This document shows positions 1 to 8,473 of a stretch of 64,000 nt of DNA, piece after piece. Below the pieces are notes generated by a model, which was given only the letters and a program-made list of their open reading frames with translations, made no database searches and was not told where the DNA came from. The translations under genes were made by a program, and so were the position numbers. The stretch is from Pseudomonadota bacterium (GTDB lineage: Bacteria; Pseudomonadota; Gammaproteobacteria; Burkholderiales; Burkholderiaceae_B): the NCBI GenBank assembly GCA_023440825.1, contig JAEXRL010000001.1, positions 121,204-185,203 of the forward strand, in the 5' to 3' direction. How positions within the stretch are numbered: the first letter of the stretch is position 1; every line of letters starts with the position of its first letter.

Positions 1-88
1 TTTTTGGATTTCTGTTAGAATAGTCGACTACCCCTAAGAGAGTAGGTTTGCTTTGGGCGCTATAGTGGCGTTTTGGGTGTTGTGCCAA

Positions 89-160
89 ATGGCTGTGGTG
101 GCGGTTTTTATGGTTTTTGCCGTAATTGCTGCTTACTTAGGCGGCCTTGGTTTAGCCTAA
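89..160 (+). CDS. possible 23-residue hydrophobic leader peptide
   Basis: An ATG-initiated reading frame of 23 codons lies inside the rimP leader. The product would be almost entirely hydrophobic (Ala, Val, Phe, Leu, Gly) with no charged residue. Its TAA (158-160) is followed at 162 by an ATG in frame with rimP, so termination could feed re-initiation on an N-extended RimP. There is no clear Shine-Dalgarno sequence in front of it, and short hydrophobic frames occur by chance, so coding status is doubtful. It could be a leader peptide coupling translation to the terminator at 241-268, or nothing. Confidence 0.2.
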   Translation: MAVVAVFMVFAVIAAYLGGLGLA

Positions 161-240
161 AATGGCCTTGAAGGTTTGTAGGTATATTGCTAGTGTGCAA
201 GGCAGGCCGCAACTTGGTGAGCCCTGCCTGCATAATGACC

Positions 241-268
241 ATGGGCTGGCTTACAGCCCATTTTTTTT
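241..268 (+). terminator. intrinsic terminator directly upstream of rimP
   Basis: ATGGGCTG, loop GCTTA, CAGCCCAT: a perfect 8-bp stem running straight into a T8 tract. The tract ends 7 bases before the rimP ATG, so it must be read through for rimP-nusA-infB to be expressed from any upstream promoter. Confidence 0.75.
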
Positions 269-275
269 GGATTTT

Positions 276-767
276 ATGGTAGACATCTTAAGCTTAGTGC
301 AGGAAACCCTAGCGGGTACCGAATTTGAACTGGTGGACGTAGAACGCGCGCCTTTAGGCTTGCTGCGTGTTGTTATCGATCACCCGGAAGGTGTGCGTAT
401 TGAACACTGTGAAATGGTTTCCAAGCAGCTATCACGTGTTTTTGAAGTTGAAGATGTTGACTATAAGCGCTTAGAGGTGACCTCTCCGGGGGTTGATCGT
501 CCCTTGCTGCGTAGTGCTGATTTTGTACGATTTGCCGGGCAGCGGGTGCAGGTGCGCTTGCACGAAGCTCTAGATAACCGTAAGGTTTTTGTGGGTATAT
601 TGCAGGCTCCGGAGCACGTGTCGGCGGTAGATGTGCCAGCCGACAGCATATTTAGATTGGAACTGGACGAAGCGGCAGGTCAGCTTAATGTGTTGGAGTT
701 CACCTATAGTCAGGTGGATAAAGCCAAGCTGGATCCTGTACTTGATTTCAAAGGTAAGAAGCGATGA
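276..767 (+). CDS. rimP: ribosome maturation factor RimP
   Basis: RimP binds the small-subunit precursor and is needed for 30S maturation, in particular S12/S19 incorporation. The 163-residue protein begins MVDILSLVQETL and shows the family hallmarks ELVDVE, LLRVVIDHPEG and the central VTSPGVDRPL motif, followed by an SH3-like C-terminal domain ending in a basic tail (KGKKR). The open frame continues upstream to an ATG at 162, but the first 38 residues of that version overlap leader hairpins and do not resemble RimP, so 276 is chosen; there is no strong SD before it. The TGA overlaps the nusA ATG (ATGA), indicating translational coupling in the rimP-nusA-infB operon. Confidence 0.95.
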   Translation: MVDILSLVQETLAGTEFELVDVERAPLGLLRVVIDHPEGVRIEHCEMVSKQLSRVFEVEDVDYKRLEVTSPGVDRPLLRSADFVRFAGQRVQVRLHEALDNRKVFVGILQAPEHVSAVDVPADSIFRLELDEAAGQLNVLEFTYSQVDKAKLDPVLDFKGKKR

Positions 768-2248
768 GTCGCGAAATTCTATTGCTGGTTGATGCGTTGG
801 CGCGTGAAAAATATGTATCGCGCGAGGTTGTCTTTGGTGCCCTGGAAAGCGCCCTGGCATCCGCCATGAAAAAGCGCTTCAAGGAAGATGTTGATATCCG
901 CGTAGAGATCGACAGAGAAAGCGGTGCTCATGAAGGGTATCGTCGATGGCTGGTAGTGCCTGATGAGGCTGGTTTGCAAGAACCAGATCGTCAGGAACTC
1001 TATTCGGAAGCCGTGGAAGCCGACCCCGATCTAGAGGTGGGCGACTATATCGAAGAGCCTTTAGAGCCGATTGAATTCGGACGCATTGGTGCCCAAGCTG
1101 CTAAGCAGGCGATTCTGCAAAGAATTCGTGATGCCGAGCGTGAGCAAGTGCTGAACGATTTTCTCGAGCGCGGTGAGACCGTAGTGTCAGGCACCGTGAA
1201 GCGTATGGATAAAGGGGATGTGATCGTGGAGATGGGCAAAATAGAAGCCCGTTTGCCGCGTTCGGAAATGATTCCCAAAGAAAATATCCGTATCGGTGAC
1301 CGAGTGCGTGCTTGGGTGCAGCGCGTGGATCGTAGTGCTCGTGGGCAGCAGGTTATCTTGTCACGTACAGCGCCTGAGTTCATTAAAGAGTTGTTTGAAA
1401 ACGAAGTGCCTGAAATCGAGCAAGGTTTGCTGGAAATTAAGGCGGCTGCCCGTGATGCGGGTATTCGCGCCAAAATTGCCGTTATTGCCTACGACAAGCG
1501 TATTGATCCAATCGGTACGTGTGTCGGTATGCGCGGCTCGCGGGTAACTGCGGTGCGCAACGAGCTGGGTGGTGAGCAGGTGGACATCGTGCTGTGGGCG
1601 GATGATCCAGCCGAGTTTGTCATTGCTGCGCTGGCGCCTGCTCATGTCGAGTCTATTTTGGTAGACGAAGACAAGCACGCCATGGATGTGGTGGTGGATG
1701 AAGAAAACCTGCCTAAGGCCATTGGAGCACGTGGTCAGAACGTACGTTTGGCGTCCGAGCTGACTGGATGGCAGATTAATATCATGACGCCTGAGGAAAA
1801 TCAGAATCGTCAAGAAGAAGAGCGTGCCGAGCTGCGCACCATGTTCATGTCCAGACTGGATGTGGACGAGGGAGTAGCAGACATACTGATAGACGAAGGG
1901 TTCACAGGTCTTGAAGAAGTAGCTTATGTACCATTGCAAGAGCTACAGGAAATCGAGGCGTTTGATGATGAAACCGTCAACGAGTTACGTGCTCGAGCAC
2001 GCAATGCCTTGCTAAGCGAGGCAATAGCCAAAGAAGAACTTGTGCAAACTGCAGCGCGTGAGCTGCAAGAGGTCGAGGGGATTACTCCCGAACTTATTGC
2101 CAAGTTGGCTGAAAACCAAGTAACAACTCTGGATGATCTGGCCGAGCTGGCAAGCGATGAGCTGTCCGAGCTAACCGGATTAAGTCCTGATGAAGCCAGC
2201 CAGTTGATCATGCGTGCGCGTGCTCACTGGTTCGATGACGAGGAATAA
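764..2248 (+). CDS. nusA: transcription termination/antitermination protein NusA
   Basis: NusA binds RNA polymerase and modulates pausing, termination and N/Q or rRNA antitermination. The 494-residue product has the RNAP-binding N-terminal domain (about 1-125), an S1 domain (about 138-203), tandem KH domains (GTCVGMRGSR near 251-260 and KAIGARGQNVRLA near 318-330) and two C-terminal acidic helix-hairpin-helix repeats (about 360-420 and 435-490), the long architecture typical of proteobacteria. Start overlaps the rimP stop by four bases. It is second in the operon, 65 bp before infB, the standard arrangement. Nothing is missing or truncated. Confidence 0.98.
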   Translation: MSREILLLVDALAREKYVSREVVFGALESALASAMKKRFKEDVDIRVEIDRESGAHEGYRRWLVVPDEAGLQEPDRQELYSEAVEADPDLEVGDYIEEPLEPIEFGRIGAQAAKQAILQRIRDAEREQVLNDFLERGETVVSGTVKRMDKGDVIVEMGKIEARLPRSEMIPKENIRIGDRVRAWVQRVDRSARGQQVILSRTAPEFIKELFENEVPEIEQGLLEIKAAARDAGIRAKIAVIAYDKRIDPIGTCVGMRGSRVTAVRNELGGEQVDIVLWADDPAEFVIAALAPAHVESILVDEDKHAMDVVVDEENLPKAIGARGQNVRLASELTGWQINIMTPEENQNRQEEERAELRTMFMSRLDVDEGVADILIDEGFTGLEEVAYVPLQELQEIEAFDDETVNELRARARNALLSEAIAKEELVQTAARELQEVEGITPELIAKLAENQVTTLDDLAELASDELSELTGLSPDEASQLIMRARAHWFDDEE

Positions 2249-2313
2249 TCATGGCTAATTAGGTCCCGAGTTGTATTCACAGAGAATAGTAGTAGTAAGC
2301 AAGAGAGAGTCGA

Positions 2314-5300
2314 ATGCCGAGTAACACTGTCGCCCAGTTCGCTCAAGAACTGAAAATGCCTGCAGATGCACTGTTGGAACAGCTGCAAACCGCGGGTATT
2401 AAGCTCAAATCGGTCAATGATCCCATTACCGATTCGGATAAGGCGAAACTGCTTGAGTCTTTACGCCGATCCCATGGTGGAGCAGAAGGGAATAAAATCA
2501 CCCTGACGCGTCGTCAAACTTCCGAGATTCGTCAGGCTGACGGGTCTGGTCGTTCGCGCACGATTCAAGTGGAGACGCGCAGAAAGCGCGTGTTTGTCAA
2601 ACGTGATCCGTCTGAGCTAGCGGCAGAGGCAGCGGCTAATTTGCAAGAGGAAGCACGCAAGGCAGTGGCTGAAGCGGCCACTCAAAAAGCGCAACAAGAG
2701 GCGCAGGTCGAAGCGGCAACTGCTCAGGCAGAAACGCCACAGACCAGTGCTCCGGAGGCGCCAGTGCAAGAGGCGGTGCCGCCAACTATTGCTGCTGTTG
2801 CTCAGCCCGAGCCTCAGCCAGAACCTGCTGTTACTCAAGAGCTTGCGCAATCAGAGCAAGCTGCTGAGCCGTCAGTGGCAGTGTCTGAACCCGAAGTGAA
2901 CAATGAGCCTGCTCAGGAGCAAAGTGTTGTCGAGCCGACAGCCACTACTGCGCCTGAGTCTAAGGCAAGTCAACCCGAGCCTACGCCAGCAGAGCAAGCG
3001 CCTGTTGAAACGGCGCAAGCTACACCAGAATCCAGGCCTGTTGCGACGGAGCAGCAGGTCAAGAACGAAGAGAAGCCAGTGGTACCTGTTAAACCAGAGA
3101 CTGAAAACCGTAAAACAACATCCTCTAACAAGCCTCAGGGGCGTGCCAACACGAGCCAGCCACGTGCTGCTGCTCCAGGTGCTGCACGCCGAGATGGCGC
3201 AAGCCCTCGCCCTGCTGCAGTACGTACGCCAAGTCCGCGAGCAGCAGAGCCCGAGGTCGATGCCGACCGCGAACGCGCGCGTCAGGCTGCCGAGGCTGAA
3301 GCCGCTGCATTACGAGACATGCTGAATCGCCCACGTAAAGTTTTGCGTGCACCCGAGCCTGATAGTGAAGCGGGTAAATCGGCGAAAACAGCCGGCCGTA
3401 AAGACAGCAAAGGTGCTGCAAAAAGCGATAAAGCGCCTGGCAAAAGTGTTAAAACAGACGGTACCGCCTGGAGTGCGGATAGCCGTAAGAAACAACCCTC
3501 CAAGGCCGATGTGGCCTCAGTGGGCGCAGGTGGTGGACGTGAGGCTTGGAAGGCCAGTCCTAAGCGTGGTGGACGCAATGCGCGTGGCCGCGGTGCACAA
3601 AATGATCGTCGCGAACCACAAACCGTAGAATTCATCGCACGTGAAGTCCATGTACCTGAGACCATCACTGTGGGCGATCTGGCACACCGTATGGCGGTGA
3701 AAGCGGCAGAAGTTATTAAGCACCTGATGAAGTTAGGTCAAATGGTCACCATTAACCAAGTGCTGGATCAGGAAACTGCCATGATCTTGGTTGAAGAACT
3801 AGGCCATACGGCAATTGCCGCCAAACTGGACGATCCAGAAGCCTTCTTGGTCGATACGGAAACCGATGCTGAGGCCTTGCCACGCGCGCCGGTTGTTACC
3901 GTTATGGGTCACGTTGATCATGGTAAAACCTCTTTGCTGGATTACATTCGTCGCACGAAAGTGGCATCAGGCGAGGCTGGTGGAATTACTCAGCACATCG
4001 GTGCTTACAACGTAAAAACAGATCGTGGCACGGCGACATTCTTGGATACCCCCGGTCACGAAGCGTTTACTGCGATGCGTGCTCGTGGAACCAAGGCAAC
4101 CGACGTGGTGATTCTCGTGGTTGCCTCGGATGATGGCGTGATGCCACAGACTCGCGAGGCGGTGCATCACGCCCGTGCCGCGGGTGTGCCACTGGTGGTG
4201 GCGATTAACAAAATCGATAAGCCTGAGGCTAATCCTGAGCGTGTTAAGCAAGAACTGGTGGCCGAGCAGGTTGTGCCAGAAGAGTACGGCGGTGACGTAC
4301 CTTTTATCCCGGTTTCTGCCAAAACAGGTCAGGGTATCGACGATTTGCTGGAACACGTTTTGCTGCAAGCAGAAATGCTTGAGCTGACAGCACCTGTGGA
4401 TGCGCCCGCCAAAGGAACAGTGATTGAGGCTCGTCTGGATAAAGGACGGGGCCCTGTTGCGACGATTCTGGTTCAGAGCGGTACGCTCAAGCGTGGTGAT
4501 ACCGTGCTTGTGGGTTCGAGCTACGGACGTGTACGTGCAATGTTGAACGAAGTGGGCAAAAATCTGGCCACTGCGGGTCCGTCCATTCCAGTTGAGATTC
4601 AGGGTCTGACAGAAGTGCCGGCCGCTGGTGATGAAATGGTGGTGATGGTCGATGAGCGTAAAGCACGCGAGATTGCCTTGTTCCGTCAAGGTAAGTTCCG
4701 TGATGTTAAATTGTCTCGTCAGCAGGCCGCCAAGCTGGAGTCTATGTTTGATAATCTGGGCGAGGGCACTCAAACCCTGTCCTTGATCATCAAAACCGAC
4801 GTTCAGGGTTCTCAGGAAGCGCTGGTGTCCTCCTTGGTCAAGCTGTCTACCGAAGAGGTTCGTGTTGAAGTAGTGCACGCGGCGGTAGGTGGTATTTCTG
4901 AAAGTGATGTGAACCTGGCTATTGCTTCCGAGGCCGTGATTATTGGCTTTAACGTGCGTGCCGAGCAAAGTGCGAAGAAACTGGCCGAAAACAGCGGTGT
5001 GGATATCCGTTACTACAACATCATTTATGATGCCGTCGATGAGATCAAGGCCGCCATGTCCGGCATGCTTACCCCTGAGCAGCGCGAAGAGGTAATCGGT
5101 ATGGTCGAAATTCGTGAGGTCTACCATATTTCTCGCATCGGTAATGTGGCGGGTTGTATGGTCACGGAAGGCCTTGTACGACGTGATTCCCAGGTACGCC
5201 TGCTGCGTAATAATGTGGTGCAATGGACAGGCTATCTTGAGTCGCTGCGTCGCTTTAAGGACGATGTCCGTGAAGTACGATCCGGCTTTGATTGCGGTGT

Positions 5301-5382
5301 TACACTGCGTGGTAATAACGATATCGAAGTGGGCGATCAGCTCGAAATCTTCGAAATCAAAGAAATTGCTCGTACGCTTTAA
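2314..5382 (+). CDS. infB: translation initiation factor IF-2
   Basis: IF-2 is the GTPase that brings fMet-tRNA to the 30S subunit and promotes subunit joining. The 1022-residue protein starts with an IF2_N module (1-55), then a long low-complexity linker rich in Ala, Glu, Pro and Gln (about 90-430), a second IF2_N module (about 448-500) and the G domain: GHVDHGKT at 532-539, DTPGH at 578-582, NKID at 632-635. Domains II, III and the C-terminal fMet-tRNA-binding domain follow. The linker accounts for the greater length compared with the 890 residues in E. coli. Three bases separate its TAA from the rbfA ATG. Confidence 0.98.
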   Translation: MPSNTVAQFAQELKMPADALLEQLQTAGIKLKSVNDPITDSDKAKLLESLRRSHGGAEGNKITLTRRQTSEIRQADGSGRSRTIQVETRRKRVFVKRDPSELAAEAAANLQEEARKAVAEAATQKAQQEAQVEAATAQAETPQTSAPEAPVQEAVPPTIAAVAQPEPQPEPAVTQELAQSEQAAEPSVAVSEPEVNNEPAQEQSVVEPTATTAPESKASQPEPTPAEQAPVETAQATPESRPVATEQQVKNEEKPVVPVKPETENRKTTSSNKPQGRANTSQPRAAAPGAARRDGASPRPAAVRTPSPRAAEPEVDADRERARQAAEAEAAALRDMLNRPRKVLRAPEPDSEAGKSAKTAGRKDSKGAAKSDKAPGKSVKTDGTAWSADSRKKQPSKADVASVGAGGGREAWKASPKRGGRNARGRGAQNDRREPQTVEFIAREVHVPETITVGDLAHRMAVKAAEVIKHLMKLGQMVTINQVLDQETAMILVEELGHTAIAAKLDDPEAFLVDTETDAEALPRAPVVTVMGHVDHGKTSLLDYIRRTKVASGEAGGITQHIGAYNVKTDRGTATFLDTPGHEAFTAMRARGTKATDVVILVVASDDGVMPQTREAVHHARAAGVPLVVAINKIDKPEANPERVKQELVAEQVVPEEYGGDVPFIPVSAKTGQGIDDLLEHVLLQAEMLELTAPVDAPAKGTVIEARLDKGRGPVATILVQSGTLKRGDTVLVGSSYGRVRAMLNEVGKNLATAGPSIPVEIQGLTEVPAAGDEMVVMVDERKAREIALFRQGKFRDVKLSRQQAAKLESMFDNLGEGTQTLSLIIKTDVQGSQEALVSSLVKLSTEEVRVEVVHAAVGGISESDVNLAIASEAVIIGFNVRAEQSAKKLAENSGVDIRYYNIIYDAVDEIKAAMSGMLTPEQREEVIGMVEIREVYHISRIGNVAGCMVTEGLVRRDSQVRLLRNNVVQWTGYLESLRRFKDDVREVRSGFDCGVTLRGNNDIEVGDQLEIFEIKEIARTL

Positions 5383-5385
5383 TTT

Positions 5386-5790
5386 ATGGCAAGACACAAG
5401 TCTAAACCTAACCCAGGGCGCAATACGCGCCTAGCCGACCAGATCCAAAAGGATCTGGCGGTACTGATTCAGCGCGAAATAGATATGAGTCGCGCTGGTC
5501 TGATCACACTTACGGGTGTGGATCTGTCCGCCGATTACGCCCATGCTAAGGTGTATTTTTCGGTGCTAGGGGCGGAGCCTGAGGCCGCTACCACTATTTT
5601 GAATGACAAGGCAGGTTGGTTGCATTCGCAGTTGTATAAGCTGCTGCACATTCATACTGTTCCTACATTGAAGTTCATTCATGATGATCAACTGGCTCGT
5701 GGTCTAGAGCTCTCTCGCTTGATTGATAGTGCTAACGCAGGCTCTGTAGCCGCGGCTATTCCAGACGACCCCGACGACGGTCAGTCCTGA
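5386..5790 (+). CDS. rbfA: 30S ribosome-binding factor RbfA
   Basis: RbfA is a small KH-fold protein that binds the 16S 5' domain late in 30S assembly and is required in the cold. The 134-residue protein carries the family pattern of a basic N-terminus (RLADQIQKDLAVLIQREI), the strand VDLSADYAHAKVYFSVLG and the C-terminal helix KLLHIHTVPTLKFIHDD. It begins three bases after infB and ends in an acidic tail (DDPDDGQS). A hairpin covers its stop codon. Its position between infB and truB is the conserved order. Confidence 0.97.
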   Translation: MARHKSKPNPGRNTRLADQIQKDLAVLIQREIDMSRAGLITLTGVDLSADYAHAKVYFSVLGAEPEAATTILNDKAGWLHSQLYKLLHIHTVPTLKFIHDDQLARGLELSRLIDSANAGSVAAAIPDDPDDGQS

Positions 5791-5795
5791 CCGTC
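5776..5795 (+). other. 8-bp hairpin spanning the rbfA stop codon
   Basis: GACGGTCA, loop GTCC, TGACCGTC: a perfect stem with the rbfA TGA in its 3' arm. No T tract follows, so it is not a canonical terminator; it could stabilise or mark processing of the rbfA 3' end, or reduce read-through into truB. Confidence 0.4.
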
Positions 5796-5818
5796 CTTTC
5801 ACAGAGATAGGATATAAA

Positions 5819-6574
5819 ATGGCTACGCGACGTCGTGGGCAGGTGATTGATGGTGTGTTGTTGCTTGATAAACCTGTGGGCTTGTCAAGTAATCACGCCT
5901 TGCAACGTGCGCGTCGGGCAATGGATGCCCGTAAAGCAGGTCATACAGGCACTCTTGATCCCTTTGCTACGGGCTTGCTGGTGTGCTGTTTTGGTCGCGC
6001 CACCAAACTTTCCGCTTCAATGCTAGAGGCAGATAAAGCGTATGAAGCGACACTGCTTTTCGGACAAGAGACGGATTCTGGTGATCTGACCGGTAATGTT
6101 GTGAAAACGGCAGGGCCCGAATTTAAAGGCGTCATTGATTCAGCAGAATTAGAAGCCGTATTGCCACAGTTTCGCGGTAAAATTGCACAGATACCTCCTA
6201 TGTACTCGGCGCTTAAGCGCGATGGTAAGCCTTTATACGAGTACGCACGACAAGGCATAGAGCTGGAACGTCCCCCTCGTGAGGTAACGATTCACGATTT
6301 GGAGCTCTTGTCGTGTGATGGTGCGACGGCCCGCTTGTTCGTACGTTGCAGTAAGGGAACATATATACGTACCTTAGCGCAAGATATAGGCCAGGCATTA
6401 GGCGTGTATGCACACTTGACGGCGTTACGCCGGACAGAATTAGGGCCGTTTTCGATCTCGGCGGCCCATGGACTGGAAGCATTGCAGCAAATGGAGAACC
6501 CATTAGCCACACTGTTGAGTATTGACAGTCTGCCCGCAGAGATTTTGCCCAAAAAACTTCAATCAGAAGGATGA
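5819..6574 (+). CDS. truB: tRNA pseudouridine(55) synthase TruB
   Basis: TruB converts U55 of the T loop of most tRNAs to pseudouridine and also acts as a tRNA chaperone. The 251-residue protein has the catalytic motif GHTGTLDPFATGLL, with nucleophile Asp47, the substrate-binding block IPPMYSALKRDGKPLYEYAR and the CSKGTYIRTLAQDIG motif near 180. It is shorter than the 314-residue E. coli enzyme at the C-terminus, as in many betaproteobacteria with only a short C-terminal module. An AGATAGGA-type ribosome site precedes the ATG, and typA starts three bases after the stop. Confidence 0.97.
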   Translation: MATRRRGQVIDGVLLLDKPVGLSSNHALQRARRAMDARKAGHTGTLDPFATGLLVCCFGRATKLSASMLEADKAYEATLLFGQETDSGDLTGNVVKTAGPEFKGVIDSAELEAVLPQFRGKIAQIPPMYSALKRDGKPLYEYARQGIELERPPREVTIHDLELLSCDGATARLFVRCSKGTYIRTLAQDIGQALGVYAHLTALRRTELGPFSISAAHGLEALQQMENPLATLLSIDSLPAEILPKKLQSEG

Positions 6575-6577
6575 GTT

Positions 6578-8395
6578 ATGAGTCGCGCATTGCGCAATGT
6601 GGCTATTATTGCCCACGTTGACCACGGTAAAACCACACTGGTCGATCAACTGTTAAAACAATCAGGTACGTTTCGAGAGAACGAACATGTGTCTGATCGC
6701 GTGATGGACTCGGGTGATATCGAGAAAGAACGTGGCATTACGATTCTCGCTAAAAACTGTGCTGCTGAATTCGAGGGAACGCATATCAATATTATTGATA
6801 CCCCCGGCCACGCGGATTTTGGCGGAGAGGTTGAGCGCGTATTGTCTATGGTTGACGGTGTGCTCTTGTTGGTGGATGCGGTGGAAGGGCCTATGCCCCA
6901 AACTCGTTTCGTTACGCGTAAGGCGCTTGAGTTAGGTTTGCGTCCTATCGTGGTGGTCAATAAAGTTGATCGTCATGGCGCACGTCCCGATTACGCAATT
7001 AATGCCACTTTCGATTTATTCGATAAGTTGGGCGCTACCGATGAGCAGCTAGATTTCCCCATTATTTATGCCTCAGGTTTGTCGGGCTATGCAGGTCTTA
7101 CCGACGATGTGCGTTCTGGTGACATGAAGCCCTTGTTCCGAGCTATTATCGAGCACGTTCCTCAGCGTGAAGACGATATAGACGGACCTTTGCAGTTGCA
7201 AATCTGCTCCCTGGATTACAGCTCTTACGTCGGTAAAATTGGCGTAGGGCGTGTGAACCGTGGGCGTGCTCGCTCAGGTCAGGATGTAGTGGTTAAGTTT
7301 GGACCTGAAGGTCAGCCTATCAAGGGGCGCATTAACCAAGTGCTCAAGTTTCGCGGTTTGGAGCGTGAGCAAGTAGAAGAGGCGCTGGCCGGCGACATTG
7401 TACTGATTACGGGTATAGAGGAAATCGGTATAGGGTGTACGGTTACCGATCCTGAGGTGCAAGATGCACTGCCGATGTTGCGTATTGATGAGCCTACACT
7501 CACGATGAACTTCATGGTGAACACCTCGCCATTGGCTGGTCGTGAAGGCAAGTTCGTTACTAGTCGTCAAATTCGTGATCGTCTTGATCGTGAGCTCAAG
7601 GCCAACGTTGCGCTGCGTGTGAATGATACCGATGACGATACGGTGTTTGAGGTCTGTGGTCGTGGTGAGCTGCACTTGACTATTCTGATCGAAAGCATGC
7701 GTCGCGAAGGATATGAGCTGGCCGTTTCTCGTCCTCGTGTCCTGATTCGTGAAGAAGATGGTGTCAAGTACGAGCCCTACGAATTGTTGACTGTGGACAT
7801 CGAGGATGGTCATCAGGGCGGTATCATGGAAGAGTTAGGACGCCGTCGCGGTGATTTGCTCGATATGATTCCTGATGGTCGCGGTCGTACGCGTCTTGAG
7901 TATCGTATTCCCGCCCGTGGCCTGATTGGCTTTCAGGGTGAGTTTATGACTTTAACGCGCGGAACAGGCTTGATGAGTCATATATTCGATGAATATCATC
8001 CTATGCGTGAAGGCTCTGTGGGTGAGCGTCGTAATGGGGTCTTGATCAGCCAAGACGACGGCGATGCCGTAGCTTACGCGTTGTGGAAACTCCAAGAGCG
8101 TGGTCGTATGTTTGTGCATCCTGGTGATGCCTTGTATGAAGGCATGATCATAGGTATCCACAGCCGTGACAACGACTTGGTTGTGAATCCAATTCGTGAG
8201 AAAAAGCTTACTAACGTACGTGCCTCAGGTAAAGACGAGCACATTGATCTCGTGCCGCCTATCCGACTGACCTTGGAGTACGCGGTAGACTTCCTGGACG
8301 ATGATGAGTTGGTGGAAGTTACCCCCAAATCTATTCGTCTGCGTAAGCGCTACTTGAAAGAACACGAGCGTCGTCGTCATTCCCGCGAATCGTGA
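6578..8395 (+). CDS. typA: ribosome-binding GTPase TypA/BipA
   Basis: TypA/BipA is an EF-G-like translational GTPase involved in ribosome assembly at low temperature and stress adaptation. The 605-residue length is exactly that of the family. Visible elements: P loop AHVDHGKTTL (11-20), KERGITI switch I, DTPGHADFGGEVERV switch II, NKVDRHGARP (G4), the beta-barrel domain 2, EF-G-like domains III and V, and the distinctive BipA C-terminal domain with DFLDDDELVEVTPKSIRLRK. It is the last gene of the rimP operon and is followed by a strong bidirectional terminator. Confidence 0.97.
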   Translation: MSRALRNVAIIAHVDHGKTTLVDQLLKQSGTFRENEHVSDRVMDSGDIEKERGITILAKNCAAEFEGTHINIIDTPGHADFGGEVERVLSMVDGVLLLVDAVEGPMPQTRFVTRKALELGLRPIVVVNKVDRHGARPDYAINATFDLFDKLGATDEQLDFPIIYASGLSGYAGLTDDVRSGDMKPLFRAIIEHVPQREDDIDGPLQLQICSLDYSSYVGKIGVGRVNRGRARSGQDVVVKFGPEGQPIKGRINQVLKFRGLEREQVEEALAGDIVLITGIEEIGIGCTVTDPEVQDALPMLRIDEPTLTMNFMVNTSPLAGREGKFVTSRQIRDRLDRELKANVALRVNDTDDDTVFEVCGRGELHLTILIESMRREGYELAVSRPRVLIREEDGVKYEPYELLTVDIEDGHQGGIMEELGRRRGDLLDMIPDGRGRTRLEYRIPARGLIGFQGEFMTLTRGTGLMSHIFDEYHPMREGSVGERRNGVLISQDDGDAVAYALWKLQERGRMFVHPGDALYEGMIIGIHSRDNDLVVNPIREKKLTNVRASGKDEHIDLVPPIRLTLEYAVDFLDDDELVEVTPKSIRLRKRYLKEHERRRHSRES

Positions 8396-8410
8396 TGATC
8401 AGCTAGTATT

Positions 8411-8443
8411 AAAAAACGCCTGCTATATAGCAGGCGTTTTTTT
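8411..8443. terminator. bidirectional intrinsic terminator between typA and the LOG gene
   Basis: AAAAAACGCCTGCT, loop ATAT, AGCAGGCGTTTTTT: a perfect long palindrome with an A tract on one side and a T tract on the other, so it can terminate typA on the plus strand and the convergent LOG-family gene on the minus strand. Confidence 0.9.
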
Positions 8444-8473
8444 GTAGCCCTCTGGTTTGGCGCGTACGGGTGC

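Larger units (their letters stand above)
1..275 (+). promoter_or_regulatory. rimP operon leader, candidate transcription attenuator
   Basis: A 275-base untranslated-looking leader precedes rimP. A -10-like TAGAAT sits at 16-21; any -35 would lie outside the window. Three mutually exclusive pairings can be drawn: a proximal hairpin (196-206 with 223-232, one bulged A), an intervening pairing of AGCCC 220-224 with GGGCT 243-247, and a perfect 8-bp terminator stem (241-248 with 254-261) followed by eight T. The middle pairing competes with both others, the logic of an anti-terminator. A 'rimP leader' attenuator family has been proposed computationally in other proteobacteria; whether this is the same element needs a covariance-model search. 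The structure is seen; the regulation is inferred. Confidence 0.5.

Noticed and set aside
162..275. N-terminal extension of RimP from ATG 162 as the annotated start
   Set aside because: The extra 38 residues do not resemble RimP and overlap the hairpins; kept only as a possible regulatory translation path.
1361..1939. 192-codon antisense frame in nusA
   Set aside because: Fully inside a conserved gene, no SD or family motif.
2617..3500. Repetitive Ala/Glu/Pro/Gln coding region of infB as a tandem repeat
   Set aside because: Low-complexity linker typical of IF-2; no fixed repeat unit at the DNA level.
3967..5397. 476-codon open frame antisense to infB
   Set aside because: It is the complement of conserved IF-2 coding sequence with His/Asn-rich low-information translation; a shadow of codon bias.
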